Positions 17,003 to 26,196 are shown, numbered from the stretch's first letter. The stretch: DNA of 46,269 nucleotides from Candidatus Poribacteria bacterium (GCA_022823085.1 JAJDXV010000055.1:1-46269), one strand, 5' to 3'. Notes: generated from the sequence alone by a model not told the origin. Numbers and translations: made by a program.

Positions 17003-18118
17003 TTAGAAGTTTTGCCCAATTGAGAAGGTATAGATGTTTTCGCCTTGGACGGTATTGATACGTTCTTCAGTCGTTGTGGTGGGTATGAACTGCGGTGTGT
17101 ACGCAGCGTCAAATGTTATACCCCCAAATCGGAAACCGAGTCCAAAGCAGAAACCTTCAGCCTTCCAGAGACGTTCTTCCGCTTCAAACGCAGTGTCTTC
17201 CAAAAACAACACGGGAGCGTAGCGCATTTCGGTGTGTCGGAGGTAACCGATTCTGGCACCGATTCGGTGACGGTACCAGATCTCAGTACCGATATTTGTG
17301 CGGATACCGTCTTGGAACGGTGGATGTACATCAAAACCGATCCGTAAAGTGGCATCGGATATTTCACGCCGATAGGCGACCCCTGCGGCAATTGTCTGCG
17401 TTATCATATTAGGGATAGCGGCATCCGAAAAGGAGAGTCCGTTACTCAGGTTTCTCGCGACGACACCGACGTGAATAGCATCACTCACTTGTTGAATAAC
17501 GCCGATATTGTAAGCGTAACCGTGTCCCAAATGCGCCCCGCCATCTGTATCCGTCACCTTAGAACGTAGCCACTTTGTATCGATGCCAATAAGCGTGTTT
17601 TCTAATATATGCAATCCATAACTGAACCCGAGCGCAATGTTATTCTCAGGAAAGCTGTTAAGAGCTTTTCCGAGATGGTTAACGCGTCGAAAACGTCCTT
17701 CTTGTAGAAAGGAGAGTGCGATTCCGAGGGTACCGAACCGTCCTATTGGGAACGCGCAGTTTAGTGTTTCAATGCCGTAAGCGCGTTGTTCGTACTGGGC
17801 ATAGTCTTTATAATTTGCGTTGAGGTTCTGTTTAGACAACAGTGTGATTGTCCGCGGAAATCGGGTTGCGTGGATAGCAAATTGGTTCATCTTTGTAGCG
17901 GCGATTCCAGCGGGATTGCTACTGACAGCGTTTGCCCCGCGGCTCGTACTCACAAAGCTGCCGCCCATTCCGTAATGTTCAGCTCCGATCAGTTGTTTAA
18001 GAAACCCATCCGCTGCAGCGGTTGTATTGTCTGCTGAAACTGCGTTACAGAAAATAAAAAAATAGAACACGCAGAGATAAAATAGCGCGGTTACAACACA
18101 GTTATGGACGTATTTCAC
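17003..18118 (-). CDS. PorV/PorQ-like outer-membrane beta-barrel protein
   Basis: A 371-aa exported protein with signal peptide (residues about 1-29, ending NAVSA). The GTG start has GAGG seven bases upstream. It opens the mature part with the hallmark GMGGSFVSTSRGANAVSSNPAGIA of the PorV/PorQ/UPF0164 family, then alternating strands such as FGTLGIALSFLQEG, GIDTKWL and VGVVARNLSNG, and ends in an aromatic residue (IGQNF), as barrel proteins do. In Bacteroidetes PorV works in type IX secretion, and the M6 protease at 5188-7356 has a sorting-type C-terminus, but no other secretion component is present. It starts 77 nt after acpS and may belong to the ftsH operon. Confidence 0.8.
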   Translation of the reverse strand: MKYVHNCVVTALFYLCVFYFFIFCNAVSADNTTAAADGFLKQLIGAEHYGMGGSFVSTSRGANAVSSNPAGIAATKMNQFAIHATRFPRTITLLSKQNLNANYKDYAQYEQRAYGIETLNCAFPIGRFGTLGIALSFLQEGRFRRVNHLGKALNSFPENNIALGFSYGLHILENTLIGIDTKWLRSKVTDTDGGAHLGHGYAYNIGVIQQVSDAIHVGVVARNLSNGLSFSDAAIPNMITQTIAAGVAYRREISDATLRIGFDVHPPFQDGIRTNIGTEIWYRHRIGARIGYLRHTEMRYAPVLFLEDTAFEAEERLWKAEGFCFGLGFRFGGITFDAAYTPQFIPTTTTEERINTVQGENIYTFSIGQNF

Positions 18119-18195
18119 CTTATTACCTCAGGGAGAAAGATACCGGCGACACGTTGCTTTTTTAAAAGCTACGGAAGTCGGGTGAAAATTATGGT

Positions 18196-18594
18196 TCAAC
18201 TTATACAAGTGCAGAGGGTCACCTGTGCGATAGCATGCACATTTGTATGTGACATTGAGACGAACACGGAACTGATATTGCGTTCGTCAGCACAACGGCG
18301 TACCTCACCATATAGTACGATTTCGGGTTTTCCGGATACATCCGTTTGAACTTCTACATCTTTCCACCGCATACCGGTGATGAGTCCGGTTCCGAGTGCC
18401 TTCAGTGTTGCTTCTTTAGCAGCAAAACGGGCGGCAAGCCGCCAGTATCGAGAAGGTGCGTCCCCACAATATGTGAGTTCCTGATGTGTGTAGATTCGCT
18501 GCTCAAATCGTGCGCCCCATCGACGCGACGCTTCCTGAATCCGTTTAACTTCAACAATATCAATACCGATTCCGTATATTTTTTCTTGGTGCAT
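18196..18594 (-). CDS. acpS: Holo-[acyl-carrier-protein] synthase
   Basis: A 132-aa phosphopantetheinyl transferase that loads 4'-phosphopantetheine from CoA onto acyl carrier protein. The metal-binding start YGIGIDIVEVKRI and the second motif RFAAKEATLKALG are complete, and the C-terminal SMSHTNVHAIAQV strand is present. Length is typical. The ATG lies four bases after the folP stop and has no strong ribosome site, so translation is probably coupled to folP. Confidence 0.93.
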   Translation of the reverse strand: MHQEKIYGIGIDIVEVKRIQEASRRWGARFEQRIYTHQELTYCGDAPSRYWRLAARFAAKEATLKALGTGLITGMRWKDVEVQTDVSGKPEIVLYGEVRRCADERNISSVFVSMSHTNVHAIAQVTLCTCIS

Positions 18595-18598
18595 CGAT

Positions 18599-19423
18599 TT
18601 ATCTATAAAGTGCGTCGGTCATCAGAGCAGCCCGGACATTCGGCTTGACATCGTGAACGCGGACAATGTCTACACCGTGTGCGATTGCGCAGCATACAGT
18701 TGCGACAGTCCCTTCAGTGCGCTCGTTTATCGGGAGATTTAAAATATTCCCGATAAACGACTTACGCGAGGTACCGATGAGCAGTGGTTTGTTCAATGCT
18801 CGGAATTCCGAAAGGCGTTTTAAGAGTTCAATATTATGTTCCGTTGTTTTACCAAATCCGATGCCTGGGTCAATGATAATCCGTTCAGCAGCGATGCCGT
18901 GTGCTTCAGCACATTGGACGCTTTCAGTGAGTGCTGCGCGAACATCGCGCACGACGTCCTCATATTGCGGAGCCTTTTGCATGGTGCGCGGTGTGCCTTT
19001 CATGTGCATCAGGATAAGTCCGGCATCCATTTCAGCGACAACAGAGATCATATTGGTATCACCACGTAATGCAGTGATGTCGTTGACAATATGCGCGCCG
19101 GCGCCCAACGCTTTCCGAGCGACTTCCGCTTTAGACGTATCAATGGAGATCATGACATCAAGTGCGTCAGTAACAGCACAGATAACAGGCAGTACCCTAT
19201 CCAATTCCTCAGTCATTGATACTGGTGCTGCACCGGGACGTGATGACTCACCGCCTATATCAAGGAGCGTCGCGCCTTCTGCTACCATCAACTTTGCGTG
19301 ATCCAGTGCTTGTTGAACATCAAGATATTTACCGCCATCGGAGAAGGAATCCGGTGTAACGTTCAATATCCCCATGACATGTGTGCGTTCACCTAACGTG
19401 AGTGTTTTGCCACGGCAGTTCAT
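18599..19423 (-). CDS. folP: Dihydropteroate synthase
   Basis: A 274-aa TIM-barrel enzyme joining p-aminobenzoate to the pterin pyrophosphate in folate synthesis. Both signature motifs are complete: MGILNVTPDSFSDGG near residue 17 and LLDIGGESSRPGA near 58. Also present are IDTSKAEVA, IVNDITAL, IDPGIGFGK and LLIGTSRKSF. The start overlaps the ftsH stop in an ATGA arrangement, indicating translational coupling, and acpS follows four bases after the stop. The order ftsH-folP-acpS matches folate/housekeeping clusters in other bacteria. Confidence 0.96.
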   Translation of the reverse strand: MNCRGKTLTLGERTHVMGILNVTPDSFSDGGKYLDVQQALDHAKLMVAEGATLLDIGGESSRPGAAPVSMTEELDRVLPVICAVTDALDVMISIDTSKAEVARKALGAGAHIVNDITALRGDTNMISVVAEMDAGLILMHMKGTPRTMQKAPQYEDVVRDVRAALTESVQCAEAHGIAAERIIIDPGIGFGKTTEHNIELLKRLSEFRALNKPLLIGTSRKSFIGNILNLPINERTEGTVATVCCAIAHGVDIVRVHDVKPNVRAALMTDALYR

Positions 19424-21336
19424 ACAATTGGCCTTGAAGGCAGTTTTGGTCGGGGTCCGAGTATCTCATCGATTTCTTCTGTAACAAGCGTTTCCCGCTC
19501 TAACAACGCATCGGCTAACAACTTTAATCCTTCAAGATTCGTCTCCAAAATATTACGTGCCTTTTTGTAGCAATCCATAACGATGTCGTGAACCGCCTTA
19601 TCAATTGCGATTGCGGTCTCTTCACTATAATCTTGATGGACGCCCAATTCCTTGCCGAGGAAAACCTGCTCGTCCCGTCTGCCGAAAGTGAGGGGTCCGA
19701 GGTGGCTCATTCCCCACTGTGTGACCATACGGCGTGCAAGGCTTGTCGCTTGCTCAAAATCGTTTTGTGCGCCGGTTGTCTGTTCACCAAAGATAATTTC
19801 TTCGGCGACGCGCCCGCCAAGTGCGAAAATAATATGAGCCAGCAGCCGTTTTTTACTCATGTTATGGCGTTCTTCAAGCGGTAGCATTGCGGTGACACCG
19901 AGTGCTCTGCCGCGTGGCACAATCGTGCATTTATAATTCGGGTCGCTCTCTGGTACGAAGTGTAACATGAGTGCGTGTCCAGCTTCATGATAGGCGGTGA
20001 TTCGTCTCTCTTCGTCACTAATAACGAGACTCCGTCGTTCGGGTCCCATAATCACGCGGTCCTTTGCTTCATCAAAGCACATCATGTCGATTTCTGGTTT
20101 TTCGGATCTTGCGGCAAGGAGTGCAGCTTCGTTGGTCATATTTTCGAGATCTGCCCCGGAGAATCCGGGAGTTGCCTTCGCCAAGATTTCTAAATCAACA
20201 TTTTCGGCGAGTTTATAGGGTGACTTTGTGTGTACTTTGAGGATCGCTTCCCTTCCGCGAACATCTGGTAGATCGACGACGATCTGTCGGTCAAACCGTC
20301 CCGGTCTAAGGAGTGCGGGGTCTAAAACATCGGGTCGATTTGTTGCTGCGATGAGAATCACACCGGGGACATCTTCAAACCCTTGCATTTCAACAAGAAG
20401 TTGGTTTAAGGTTTGTTCCCGTTCATCATGTCCACCGCCTATACCAGCGCCGCGATGTCGACCGACGGCATCTAATTCGTCGATAAAGATGATACAAGGT
20501 GCGTTCTTTTTCCCGAGTTCAAATAGGTCGCGTACACGTGATGCGCCGACACCGACGAACATCTCGACGAAATCGGAGCCGCTGATACTATAGAACGGGA
20601 CATCTGCTTCACCGGCGACGGCTTTTGCGAGCATCGTCTTACCGGTTCCCGGGGGCCCCATGAGCAGTACGCCCTTCGGTATTCTCCCGCCGAGTCGCTC
20701 AAATTTTTTCGGTGTCTTCAGAAATTGGATAACTTCTTCAAGTGCCTCTTTCGCTTCATCAACACCTGCGACATCTTCAAACGTTATTTTCGTTTGCGTC
20801 TCGGAATGGAGTCTTGCTCGGCTTTTTCCGAAAGAGAGTGCTCTATTGCCGCTGCCCTGCATCTGACGAGACAGGAAGATCATTAAGCCTAAGAAGATCA
20901 GAAGTGGGACGATCGTTGTCCCGAAGATGAGCAAACCTTGTGGAAATTTAGATGGCGGCTTAACATTATAATGCGGATAAGCTGCATCAAGTTTCTCTTG
21001 AATGTTATAGTCGTCAATTGGGTCCCGGCTTGCTCTAAATTCACCTTTCCAATTCGGTGGAAAATGTGTTTCCCATTCCTGACGTGGTACGTTCTGCAAA
21101 ATTTCGGCTTCAACATTACGGATGGCATTCTCGTGAAATCGCCCTTCAATCCATTCCTCATCTAACGTTAGGAGTCCGTCAAAGACCGTTGGATCGCTCG
21201 TTATATATTTATGAAAGTCAGAGGTTGCCAGTTGATGCACTGGGTCTCTGCGGTTGAATAGTTGGTAGATACCGAGTACAACAATACCCGCGATAACTAC
21301 CCACCATATCACCATACTTCTTGTACTTTTATTCAC
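19420..21336 (-). CDS. ftsH: ATP-dependent zinc metalloprotease FtsH
   Basis: A 638-aa membrane-anchored AAA+ protease that degrades misfolded membrane and short-lived regulatory proteins. The GTG at 21336 is preferred over a TTG at 21342 because GAGAGG lies nine bases upstream. Two transmembrane helices (about 9-26 and 135-156) enclose a periplasmic domain. The AAA module has Walker A GPPGTGKT (about 227-234), Walker [10 protein letters not shown], and the second region [19 protein letters not shown]. The zinc motif HEAGH lies near residue 450, with the downstream Asp-containing segment [12 protein letters not shown]. It heads an operon with folP and acpS and has its own promoter at 21402-21430. 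Confidence 0.97.
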   Translation of the reverse strand: MNKSTRSMVIWWVVIAGIVVLGIYQLFNRRDPVHQLATSDFHKYITSDPTVFDGLLTLDEEWIEGRFHENAIRNVEAEILQNVPRQEWETHFPPNWKGEFRASRDPIDDYNIQEKLDAAYPHYNVKPPSKFPQGLLIFGTTIVPLLIFLGLMIFLSRQMQGSGNRALSFGKSRARLHSETQTKITFEDVAGVDEAKEALEEVIQFLKTPKKFERLGGRIPKGVLLMGPPGTGKTMLAKAVAGEADVPFYSISGSDFVEMFVGVGASRVRDLFELGKKNAPCIIFIDELDAVGRHRGAGIGGGHDEREQTLNQLLVEMQGFEDVPGVILIAATNRPDVLDPALLRPGRFDRQIVVDLPDVRGREAILKVHTKSPYKLAENVDLEILAKATPGFSGADLENMTNEAALLAARSEKPEIDMMCFDEAKDRVIMGPERRSLVISDEERRITAYHEAGHALMLHFVPESDPNYKCTIVPRGRALGVTAMLPLEERHNMSKKRLLAHIIFALGGRVAEEIIFGEQTTGAQNDFEQATSLARRMVTQWGMSHLGPLTFGRRDEQVFLGKELGVHQDYSEETAIAIDKAVHDIVMDCYKKARNILETNLEGLKLLADALLERETLVTEEIDEILGPRPKLPSRPIV

Positions 21337-21401
21337 AACCAATTGCCTCTCTATTAAGATCTGCGCTCAGACCAAACATGCAATTTCAAAACCTGTTTAA
21401 A

Positions 21402-21430
21402 AGTATAACAAATTTTTTTCATAATTTCAA
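21402..21430 (-). promoter_or_regulatory. Promoter of the ftsH-folP-acpS operon
   Basis: On the minus strand TTGAAA (21425-21430), a 17-bp AT-rich spacer and TATACT (21402-21407) form a good sigma70-type promoter. The leader to the GTG at 21336 is about 60 nt. Confidence 0.7.
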
Positions 21431-21438
21431 CTGATTTT

Positions 21439-21464
21439 TTAAAAAAGGCTTTCTTGCAAGCCTT
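21439..21464 (-). terminator. Orphan intrinsic terminator upstream of ftsH
   Basis: On the minus strand a 7-bp stem AAGGCTT/AAGCCTT with a six-base loop is followed by TTTT and AAAA. No protein gene ends here on that strand, so it would terminate a short RNA or read-through before the ftsH promoter. Confidence 0.5.
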
Positions 21465-21665
21465 AAACTCGAAATTGCTAATTTTAAGTGGATAAAAGAA
21501 TCGGTTTTAATGTATACTTTATAAAGTGAAGTAATTATGGATAGAAACAACAAAATTTTTGATAACGTTACATACTTGTCTGCCCTTAGACCACTGATAA
21601 GGAGAATAAGATCAAGAGACTCCGGCGCGCCTCTTCAGGAATAGGTGTAGAAAAAGGAGGAATTC
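21465..21665. other. Gene-free leader region of the CBM9-like gene
   Basis: Together with the ftsH promoter and orphan terminator this makes a stretch of about 330 nt without a protein gene. It is AT-rich, holds the -10-like words TATACT (21513-21518) and TATAAA without a convincing -35 on the plus strand, and the palindrome-like word GATAACGTTA at 21561-21570, which recurs in longer form at 30026-30037. A very strong ribosome site, AAAGGAGG, precedes the ATG at 21666. Confidence 0.4.
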
Positions 21666-22376
21666 ATGTGCCTTAACAGACAAATAATAACAATAATTAG
21701 TTTGCTACTTATGGCGACCCCCTATGCATTAGGGCATGTTACAGGTGAAAATCTTCAAAATTTTCAATATAATGCGGAACTCGCGTCCGTCGCGCCTATC
21801 GTTGACGGCTATCTTGATGACCTCGTTTGGGAGACAGCAATCCCTGGAAAGTTGGAACAAGATATAGTAACGGGGCGACGTTGGGCTGAATCGAGCGATT
21901 TTACAGGCTCTTTCGCGGCGGTTTGGCGCAACGGTTTCCTGTATATTGCAATAAAACTAACTGATGATCAACTTGAAACAGACCAAACAAAACTCCTGCT
22001 CCAAGACCATCTGATCATCTATCTGGATCCGCACCATTCCGGACGGAAAGATGATTTTTACCGCTTTGAAATCCCGATTCGGAACGAGTCGAGAGTGCTA
22101 AACTATCCGCTAACACGGGTCGAATGGGGAAACAACGGACAAACGTGTGAACTCAGTTTCCGACTTGACGACATCGCTAAAAAAGGCGAGACTGTCGGAT
22201 TTTCGATCGCCTATAACGATGTTGATGAGGGACAACAGCAGCACAAAATCGCTTGGGCACCAGATGGTTACACAGCGGAAAACGAGTTTATTGCTGACCT
22301 CGTTTTCACTGCGAGAATTGAACCGAATAAACAACAAAAGTTAATTCAGTGGGGACGCATTAAAAGCCTCTACTAA
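21666..22376 (+). CDS. Secreted CBM9-like carbohydrate-binding protein
   Basis: A 236-aa exported protein with a signal peptide (about residues 1-23) and one beta-sandwich of the family-9 carbohydrate-binding type. AAAGGAGG is seven bases before the ATG. Diagnostic segments are APIVDGYLDDLVWETA at the start of the module, FAAVWRNGFLYIAIKLTDD in the middle, DHLIIYLDPHHSG and the late NDVDEG...IAWAP. No catalytic domain is attached. The C-terminus KLIQWGRIKSLY resembles the tails of the LamG protein at 27833-28630 and the remnant at 28842-29024. A binding or surface role with polysaccharides is inferred from the fold. Confidence 0.82.
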   Translation: MCLNRQIITIISLLLMATPYALGHVTGENLQNFQYNAELASVAPIVDGYLDDLVWETAIPGKLEQDIVTGRRWAESSDFTGSFAAVWRNGFLYIAIKLTDDQLETDQTKLLLQDHLIIYLDPHHSGRKDDFYRFEIPIRNESRVLNYPLTRVEWGNNGQTCELSFRLDDIAKKGETVGFSIAYNDVDEGQQQHKIAWAPDGYTAENEFIADLVFTARIEPNKQQKLIQWGRIKSLY

Positions 22377-22383
22377 TCGGTTG

Positions 22384-22418
22384 CTGTAGGGCAAAGCATG
22401 TAAAAACTCGCCCTACAG
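22384..22418. terminator. Hairpin after the CBM9-like gene
   Basis: CTGTAGGGC (22384-22392) and GCCCTACAG (22410-22418) form a perfect 9-bp stem with a 17-nt loop just after the stop. There is no U-tract, so it may stabilise the message or attenuate rather than terminate. Confidence 0.35.
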
Positions 22419-22439
22419 TTCCACAGTATTGGAGAATCG

Positions 22440-22622
22440 GTGTATTATATCGGAAAAACGCTGGAACTGATGGGGATAGCCTGTTTAGGTGCAGGACTCT
22501 ACCTGGGTTGTGTCAATCCTTTTGATTATAGTGAATCGAAAGCCATGGGTGTCGAGATGGGTTTTCTAACACTCGGCATTTTAGTCTTTTTCGTCGGAAG
22601 ACTCATAGAGAAACGTCAATAA
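22440..22622 (+). CDS. Small two-helix membrane protein
   Basis: A 60-aa protein of unknown function starting at GTG 22440, with GGAGA five bases upstream. Two hydrophobic helices (about residues 8-24 and 40-55) are separated by a short polar loop CVNPFDYSESKAMG, and the end RLIEKRQ is basic, so both termini are probably cytoplasmic. It follows the CBM9-like gene by 63 nt and may share its transcript. Confidence 0.6.
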   Translation: MYYIGKTLELMGIACLGAGLYLGCVNPFDYSESKAMGVEMGFLTLGILVFFVGRLIEKRQ

Positions 22623-22663
22623 CGTCTCAAGACAAATGCATCAAGTCAATGTAGGAGCAACCG

Positions 22664-23551
22664 CTATGCTATCTGCATAACTGCAATTCCTTGTTCACCC
22701 GCGACAGAGTAGAGTAGCCACTTCTCCCCATCCTCACAATAGATCGCTGGGTCCCGAAGTTCGTGTACTCGCTCGCGATCTAATCCGCCTGTTGACGGTC
22801 TAATCGGCAAATCCACACCTTCAAAATCGTATTTCGGTGCGATGACCTCTATCGGTTCAGACGGCTGCCAATCGTTCCAATCCTCTGTTAATTGCACGGT
22901 GCTTTTTCGGATACGCTCTGGCCTATCCGCATAAAGTGAATAGTAGACGGTCAAGGTATCACCTTCAAGAAGGTTTGCCGTGTGGCGTGGTGCACCGGCA
23001 CGTGCTTTTTCTGATTTACGTGGAAAGAGCGGCGTGTCCCGCTGAACAAAGTCCGCTGTCCATTCTGGGGTTTGCCCACGACTGATCCAACCGTGATTCG
23101 TTGCATACGGGTAACCGTTCCACCAGAAAACACGAAAATAGGGACCCATCTGCCTATTCCGTGTCTCCGAGGCGGTATAGTTTAGGCCATCCGTAGCGGT
23201 CGCCCAACAGGTTGACTGCCCCTGATAACTCCCATGAAAATACATAAAGAAACGACGGTTCTCTTCATCTATATGTACATCCGGTGAAGCGATGTGATCT
23301 CCCGCTCGGAACACTGTGTTGTCACGATGCAGGACACCGGGACGATAGATCGTATAAGGGCCTTCAATCGCATCGGCAAACGCCATACGGATATAAGCCC
23401 CTCGGTGGTGTGCGAAGTAGAGATAGTATTTACCCAACGGTTTCTCTACCCATTCCGGTACGCGAACGAGTGAAGGACCATTGATATTCGAGAACCCGTG
23501 TTCTCTATCCAGTTCAGGCATCTCTGGATGTATTAGGAGTGTACGTTTCAT
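22664..23551 (-). CDS. Glycoside hydrolase family 43/32-like five-bladed propeller protein
   Basis: A 295-aa protein with no signal peptide. GAGGAA lies about five bases before the ATG. The fold is recognised from repeated blade starts: GPSLVRVPEWVEKPLGKYYLYFAHHRG, RMAFADAIEGPYTIYRPG, SPDVHIDEENRRFFMYFHG and ELRDPAIYCEDGEKWLLYSVAGEQGIAV. Such propellers hydrolyse or bind glycosides. The three acidic catalytic residues of GH43 cannot be assigned with certainty from sequence alone. It is the last gene of a minus-strand set with the PhyH oxygenase (20 nt upstream) and the MNT-HEPN gene. Confidence 0.72.
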   Translation of the reverse strand: MKRTLLIHPEMPELDREHGFSNINGPSLVRVPEWVEKPLGKYYLYFAHHRGAYIRMAFADAIEGPYTIYRPGVLHRDNTVFRAGDHIASPDVHIDEENRRFFMYFHGSYQGQSTCWATATDGLNYTASETRNRQMGPYFRVFWWNGYPYATNHGWISRGQTPEWTADFVQRDTPLFPRKSEKARAGAPRHTANLLEGDTLTVYYSLYADRPERIRKSTVQLTEDWNDWQPSEPIEVIAPKYDFEGVDLPIRPSTGGLDRERVHELRDPAIYCEDGEKWLLYSVAGEQGIAVMQIA

Positions 23552-23571
23552 ATTTTTCCTCGTTATAGGTC

Positions 23572-24387
23572 TTAATCGTGTGCTTGGAACCGATATACTT
23601 CTTGCGCTTCTTCAGACATATTATTCCATATATCTTCTGGGACCCGTGTGCCGAAGATTCCGGGTGCATCTGGCGAGTGATGTAGTCGTCGGAAATAGAC
23701 GAGTGCGAGCATGTGTCGAACTGTGGATTCTGTCCGATTCGGCATTGCCCGATGCCAGCACCGCATATCACGTACAACGACAGAACCCGCGGGCATCACC
23801 AACTGGAATGAGGGATAATTTGCGGCGCGATCCTCTTCGCAAACGTTGTATGGCGTATTGCGGACGGCTTCGTCATCGACGATAAGGTGTGAACCGGGCC
23901 ACACCTCTGTTGCACCGTTTTCGATTGTAAAGTCCACGAGCGGAATGTTAACGACGATTGTCGTAACAGGGAGCGCGAACGGTAGTTCAGGGAAAAGTTG
24001 CCCTGAGTCTCGGTGAATCCATTGCGTTTCGTTTCCAGGGCGTGTGCTGTTGCATCCGTAAGGCAGATACGCGAAGATTTTTTCCCCCATCGCTGCTTTT
24101 AGAATCGGCATTGCGAAGGGGTTATCAATGATACGCGGATCCATGAACGGCATTTTGAGCATCGGATTTTCGCTGTTCTGGCTCTCCTCTTCGTTCTGAA
24201 GGACATTTTCCATGGCGATGTTGAGTTCTGCTATCCAATCGCGTGGGAGGACGCTTTCGATGACCACTAACCCTGCTTCGCGTAGGAGACGCACACCGGC
24301 ATCAATGCTCTCCGGTGTAGGTTTGCCATCAGTACGTTCTTGTTCGGAAATTTCCAGTTTTGGGATGTTTACTGTTGTTGCGGTCAT
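23572..24387 (-). CDS. Phytanoyl-CoA dioxygenase (PhyH) family protein, paralog 1
   Basis: A 271-aa Fe(II)/2-oxoglutarate-dependent oxygenase. The metal triad is present: His125-x-Asp127 in WIHRDS and His212 in RCWHRAMPN, with Arg224 placed to bind 2-oxoglutarate. The turn motif ENGATEVWPGSH, typical of the family, lies between them. The substrate is unknown; PhyH proteins hydroxylate very diverse molecules. The ATG comes three bases after the stop of the MNT-HEPN gene, and the GH43-like gene follows after 20 nt, so the three are likely co-transcribed. Confidence 0.88.
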   Translation of the reverse strand: MTATTVNIPKLEISEQERTDGKPTPESIDAGVRLLREAGLVVIESVLPRDWIAELNIAMENVLQNEEESQNSENPMLKMPFMDPRIIDNPFAMPILKAAMGEKIFAYLPYGCNSTRPGNETQWIHRDSGQLFPELPFALPVTTIVVNIPLVDFTIENGATEVWPGSHLIVDDEAVRNTPYNVCEEDRAANYPSFQLVMPAGSVVVRDMRCWHRAMPNRTESTVRHMLALVYFRRLHHSPDAPGIFGTRVPEDIWNNMSEEAQEVYRFQAHD

Positions 24388-24390
24388 ATC

Positions 24391-25149
24391 CTAACCCTGC
24401 CTTTCTGGTGGGTTTTGAGGAAGTTTTAGTTCGGATCGAATCGCTTGACGCACCTCGGTGCAGGTATGTATTGCTTGCAAGGCCTCTTTAGCAGTTGCAT
24501 ATTTTCCTGGATAGAGGAAGTCGATTGCATCCTCGGGGAACACTGAAAAATCAGCCTGCCAAACATGCCAATCAGGGATACTTGTCACAATCAAACCGAG
24601 TAACCTCTCTAAATCGTGCGTCTTTGTAAAGGGCACATTTTTTTCTTGGAGCCACGCCTTCAGGTATTTTTCTATGCACTGCTGACTCAGGAAGCAGATA
24701 ATATCGTACATAGACCTCTGTCCTTGATGCAAGTGCTGTACCGATGCATAATCACTCTCTGCCCTCTGTACCCACTCAAGTGTCAGTGGATTCATGCCGG
24801 ATTTCTTCTTTTCCACAGATCTCTTGCAAATGCCAGCACATCCATGAAGCGTTTCTCCTTTTTCAGTGATTTCGCGCAGAAACCAGTCGTTGTGAGAAGT
24901 ACGATAGGCGATTTCTTCGGGTGAACGCACAAGCAAATCCATTCTGAAACGGCGCGGGATGCGTTGGAGAATTTCCCCAGCTTGGCGACTTGTCTCGGAT
25001 TCAGGAACGTCCATGACGACCAACAAATCAACATCTGAGTCTCCTGTCGGCGTGCCATAAGCATACGAACCGAACAGAATAACCTGCAGTGGCGAAAATT
25101 CACGGACAATATCGTCACAGGTTGCTTGTATGTCTTCTCGGGTAATCAT
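24391..25149 (-). CDS. Fused minimal nucleotidyltransferase-HEPN protein
   Basis: A 252-aa fusion of two domains that are usually encoded as separate MNT and HEPN partners. AGGAGG lies seven bases before the ATG. The nucleotidyltransferase part (1-105) has GSYAYGTPTGDSDVDLLVV with the metal-binding Asp pair. The HEPN part (about 120-245) has RAESDY, CFLSQQCIEKYLKAWL and KTHDLERLL. No R-x4-6-H RNase motif is visible, so the HEPN half is probably not an active ribonuclease. MNT-HEPN pairs can be toxin-antitoxin systems in which the MNT adds AMP to the HEPN partner; a fused form may be self-regulating. It begins a transcript continuing into PhyH paralog 1. Confidence 0.85.
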   Translation of the reverse strand: MITREDIQATCDDIVREFSPLQVILFGSYAYGTPTGDSDVDLLVVMDVPESETSRQAGEILQRIPRRFRMDLLVRSPEEIAYRTSHNDWFLREITEKGETLHGCAGICKRSVEKKKSGMNPLTLEWVQRAESDYASVQHLHQGQRSMYDIICFLSQQCIEKYLKAWLQEKNVPFTKTHDLERLLGLIVTSIPDWHVWQADFSVFPEDAIDFLYPGKYATAKEALQAIHTCTEVRQAIRSELKLPQNPPERQG

Positions 25150-25173
25150 CTATCTCCCTCCTACTTCTTACTA

Positions 25174-25202
25174 AGTATAACACAACGTCCGAAACAGGTC
25201 AA
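25174..25202 (-). promoter_or_regulatory. Promoter of the MNT-HEPN/PhyH/GH43-like operon
   Basis: On the minus strand TTGACC (25197-25202), a 17-bp spacer and TATACT (25174-25179) form a strong promoter, with a leader of about 20 nt to the ATG at 25149. Confidence 0.75.
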
Positions 25203-25310
25203 GACAGATAGTTTTCAGTTGAGAGACGCTTTGATGCGTTAGATTTGTGTTTCATGGCGGCCTGTTAACTGCAGAGGTTAGACATTTCAGCAATGTAAAA
25301 GGGCAAAAAT

Positions 25311-25340
25311 TTGTTGTTTTCTTGTACGACTTGGTATAGA
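25311..25340 (+). promoter_or_regulatory. Weak candidate promoter of the PhyH-SDR-PhyH operon
   Basis: TTGTTG (25311-25316) is separated by 18 bp from TATAGA (25335-25340). It is the best candidate in the divergent region upstream of 25408, with a leader of about 60 nt, but the -35 is poor. Confidence 0.35.
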
Positions 25341-25407
25341 ATAGCAGAAACTTGTATACAGCAGGCTACTGAACGAGAACAACTTTCTATGTGCAAAGGA
25401 GTAAGCG

Positions 25408-26196
25408 ATGACACCTGAAGTCGCGATACAGAAACGGGAACAGATGATTGAAGACGGGTTCTGCATGGTTGACGATGTTTTAACCGACGAGTTCTTGCAG
25501 GAACTCCGAGACGAATCGGAACGGCTTATCGCAGGACATGTGGAACCCGACGATGTCGTCTATCAAGGTCAGCACGTCAACGTCCACGGTAACGACAATC
25601 CGTATATCAAAAGACTCTTGGAATGGCAGCCCTCACGCGAGGCACTCGAACAACTTGGCTTCGGAGATTTTCAAGCATCTGGTGGGATCATTATTCTGAC
25701 GAAGGAGCCTGGGGGTCCCCCACTCTATTGGCATCAGGATTGGATGCGTTGGAACGATCCGTTGAGCTGCGCGCCGTGGCCCCAGACGATCTTCCTCAAC
25801 TATTATCTCACCGATACGACTCGCGAAAATGGTTGTCTGAAGGTTATTCCGGGGACGCATCGGAAGCGCATTGATTTTCACGATATATTGGTGCCGGCAC
25901 ATGAACAAGGTGCACGGTTTATTGATAAGGATCACCCCATCATGTTCAGTGATCATCCGGATCAGGTAGACATCTGTGCAGAAGCGGGTTCGTTGGTTAT
26001 GGCAGATGCTCGACTTCTACACGCTGCGCATGACAACCTGACGGATGTTCGGCGTACACTGATTTTGGCATGGCATAACCGCCCTAATACTGTACCGGAC
26101 TACTGGGACCGCGAAATCCCTGAACCGATTGCCAATCGCGACGCAGATGGCAATTACCCGATGTCTCGTATCCCGGGTGATTTCTTAGCGAGATAG
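25408..26196 (+). CDS. Phytanoyl-CoA dioxygenase (PhyH) family protein, paralog 2
   Basis: A 262-aa Fe(II)/2-oxoglutarate oxygenase. AAAGGAG precedes the ATG. The metal triad is His109-x-Asp111 in YWHQDW and a distal histidine in ARLLHAAHDN (His205 or His208), and Arg215/216 in DVRRT would bind 2-oxoglutarate. The family turn ENGCLKVIPGTHRKR is complete. Substrate unknown. It heads a plus-strand run with a short-chain dehydrogenase (16 nt apart) and PhyH paralog 3, pointing to a small oxidative pathway in which a hydroxylated product is oxidised by the dehydrogenase. Confidence 0.9.
   Translation: MTPEVAIQKREQMIEDGFCMVDDVLTDEFLQELRDESERLIAGHVEPDDVVYQGQHVNVHGNDNPYIKRLLEWQPSREALEQLGFGDFQASGGIIILTKEPGGPPLYWHQDWMRWNDPLSCAPWPQTIFLNYYLTDTTRENGCLKVIPGTHRKRIDFHDILVPAHEQGARFIDKDHPIMFSDHPDQVDICAEAGSLVMADARLLHAAHDNLTDVRRTLILAWHNRPNTVPDYWDREIPEPIANRDADGNYPMSRIPGDFLAR

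Noticed and set aside
24391..25149. Classic two-gene MNT/HEPN toxin-antitoxin operon
   Set aside because: The two domains are in one continuous frame and the HEPN half lacks the R-x4-6-H motif.
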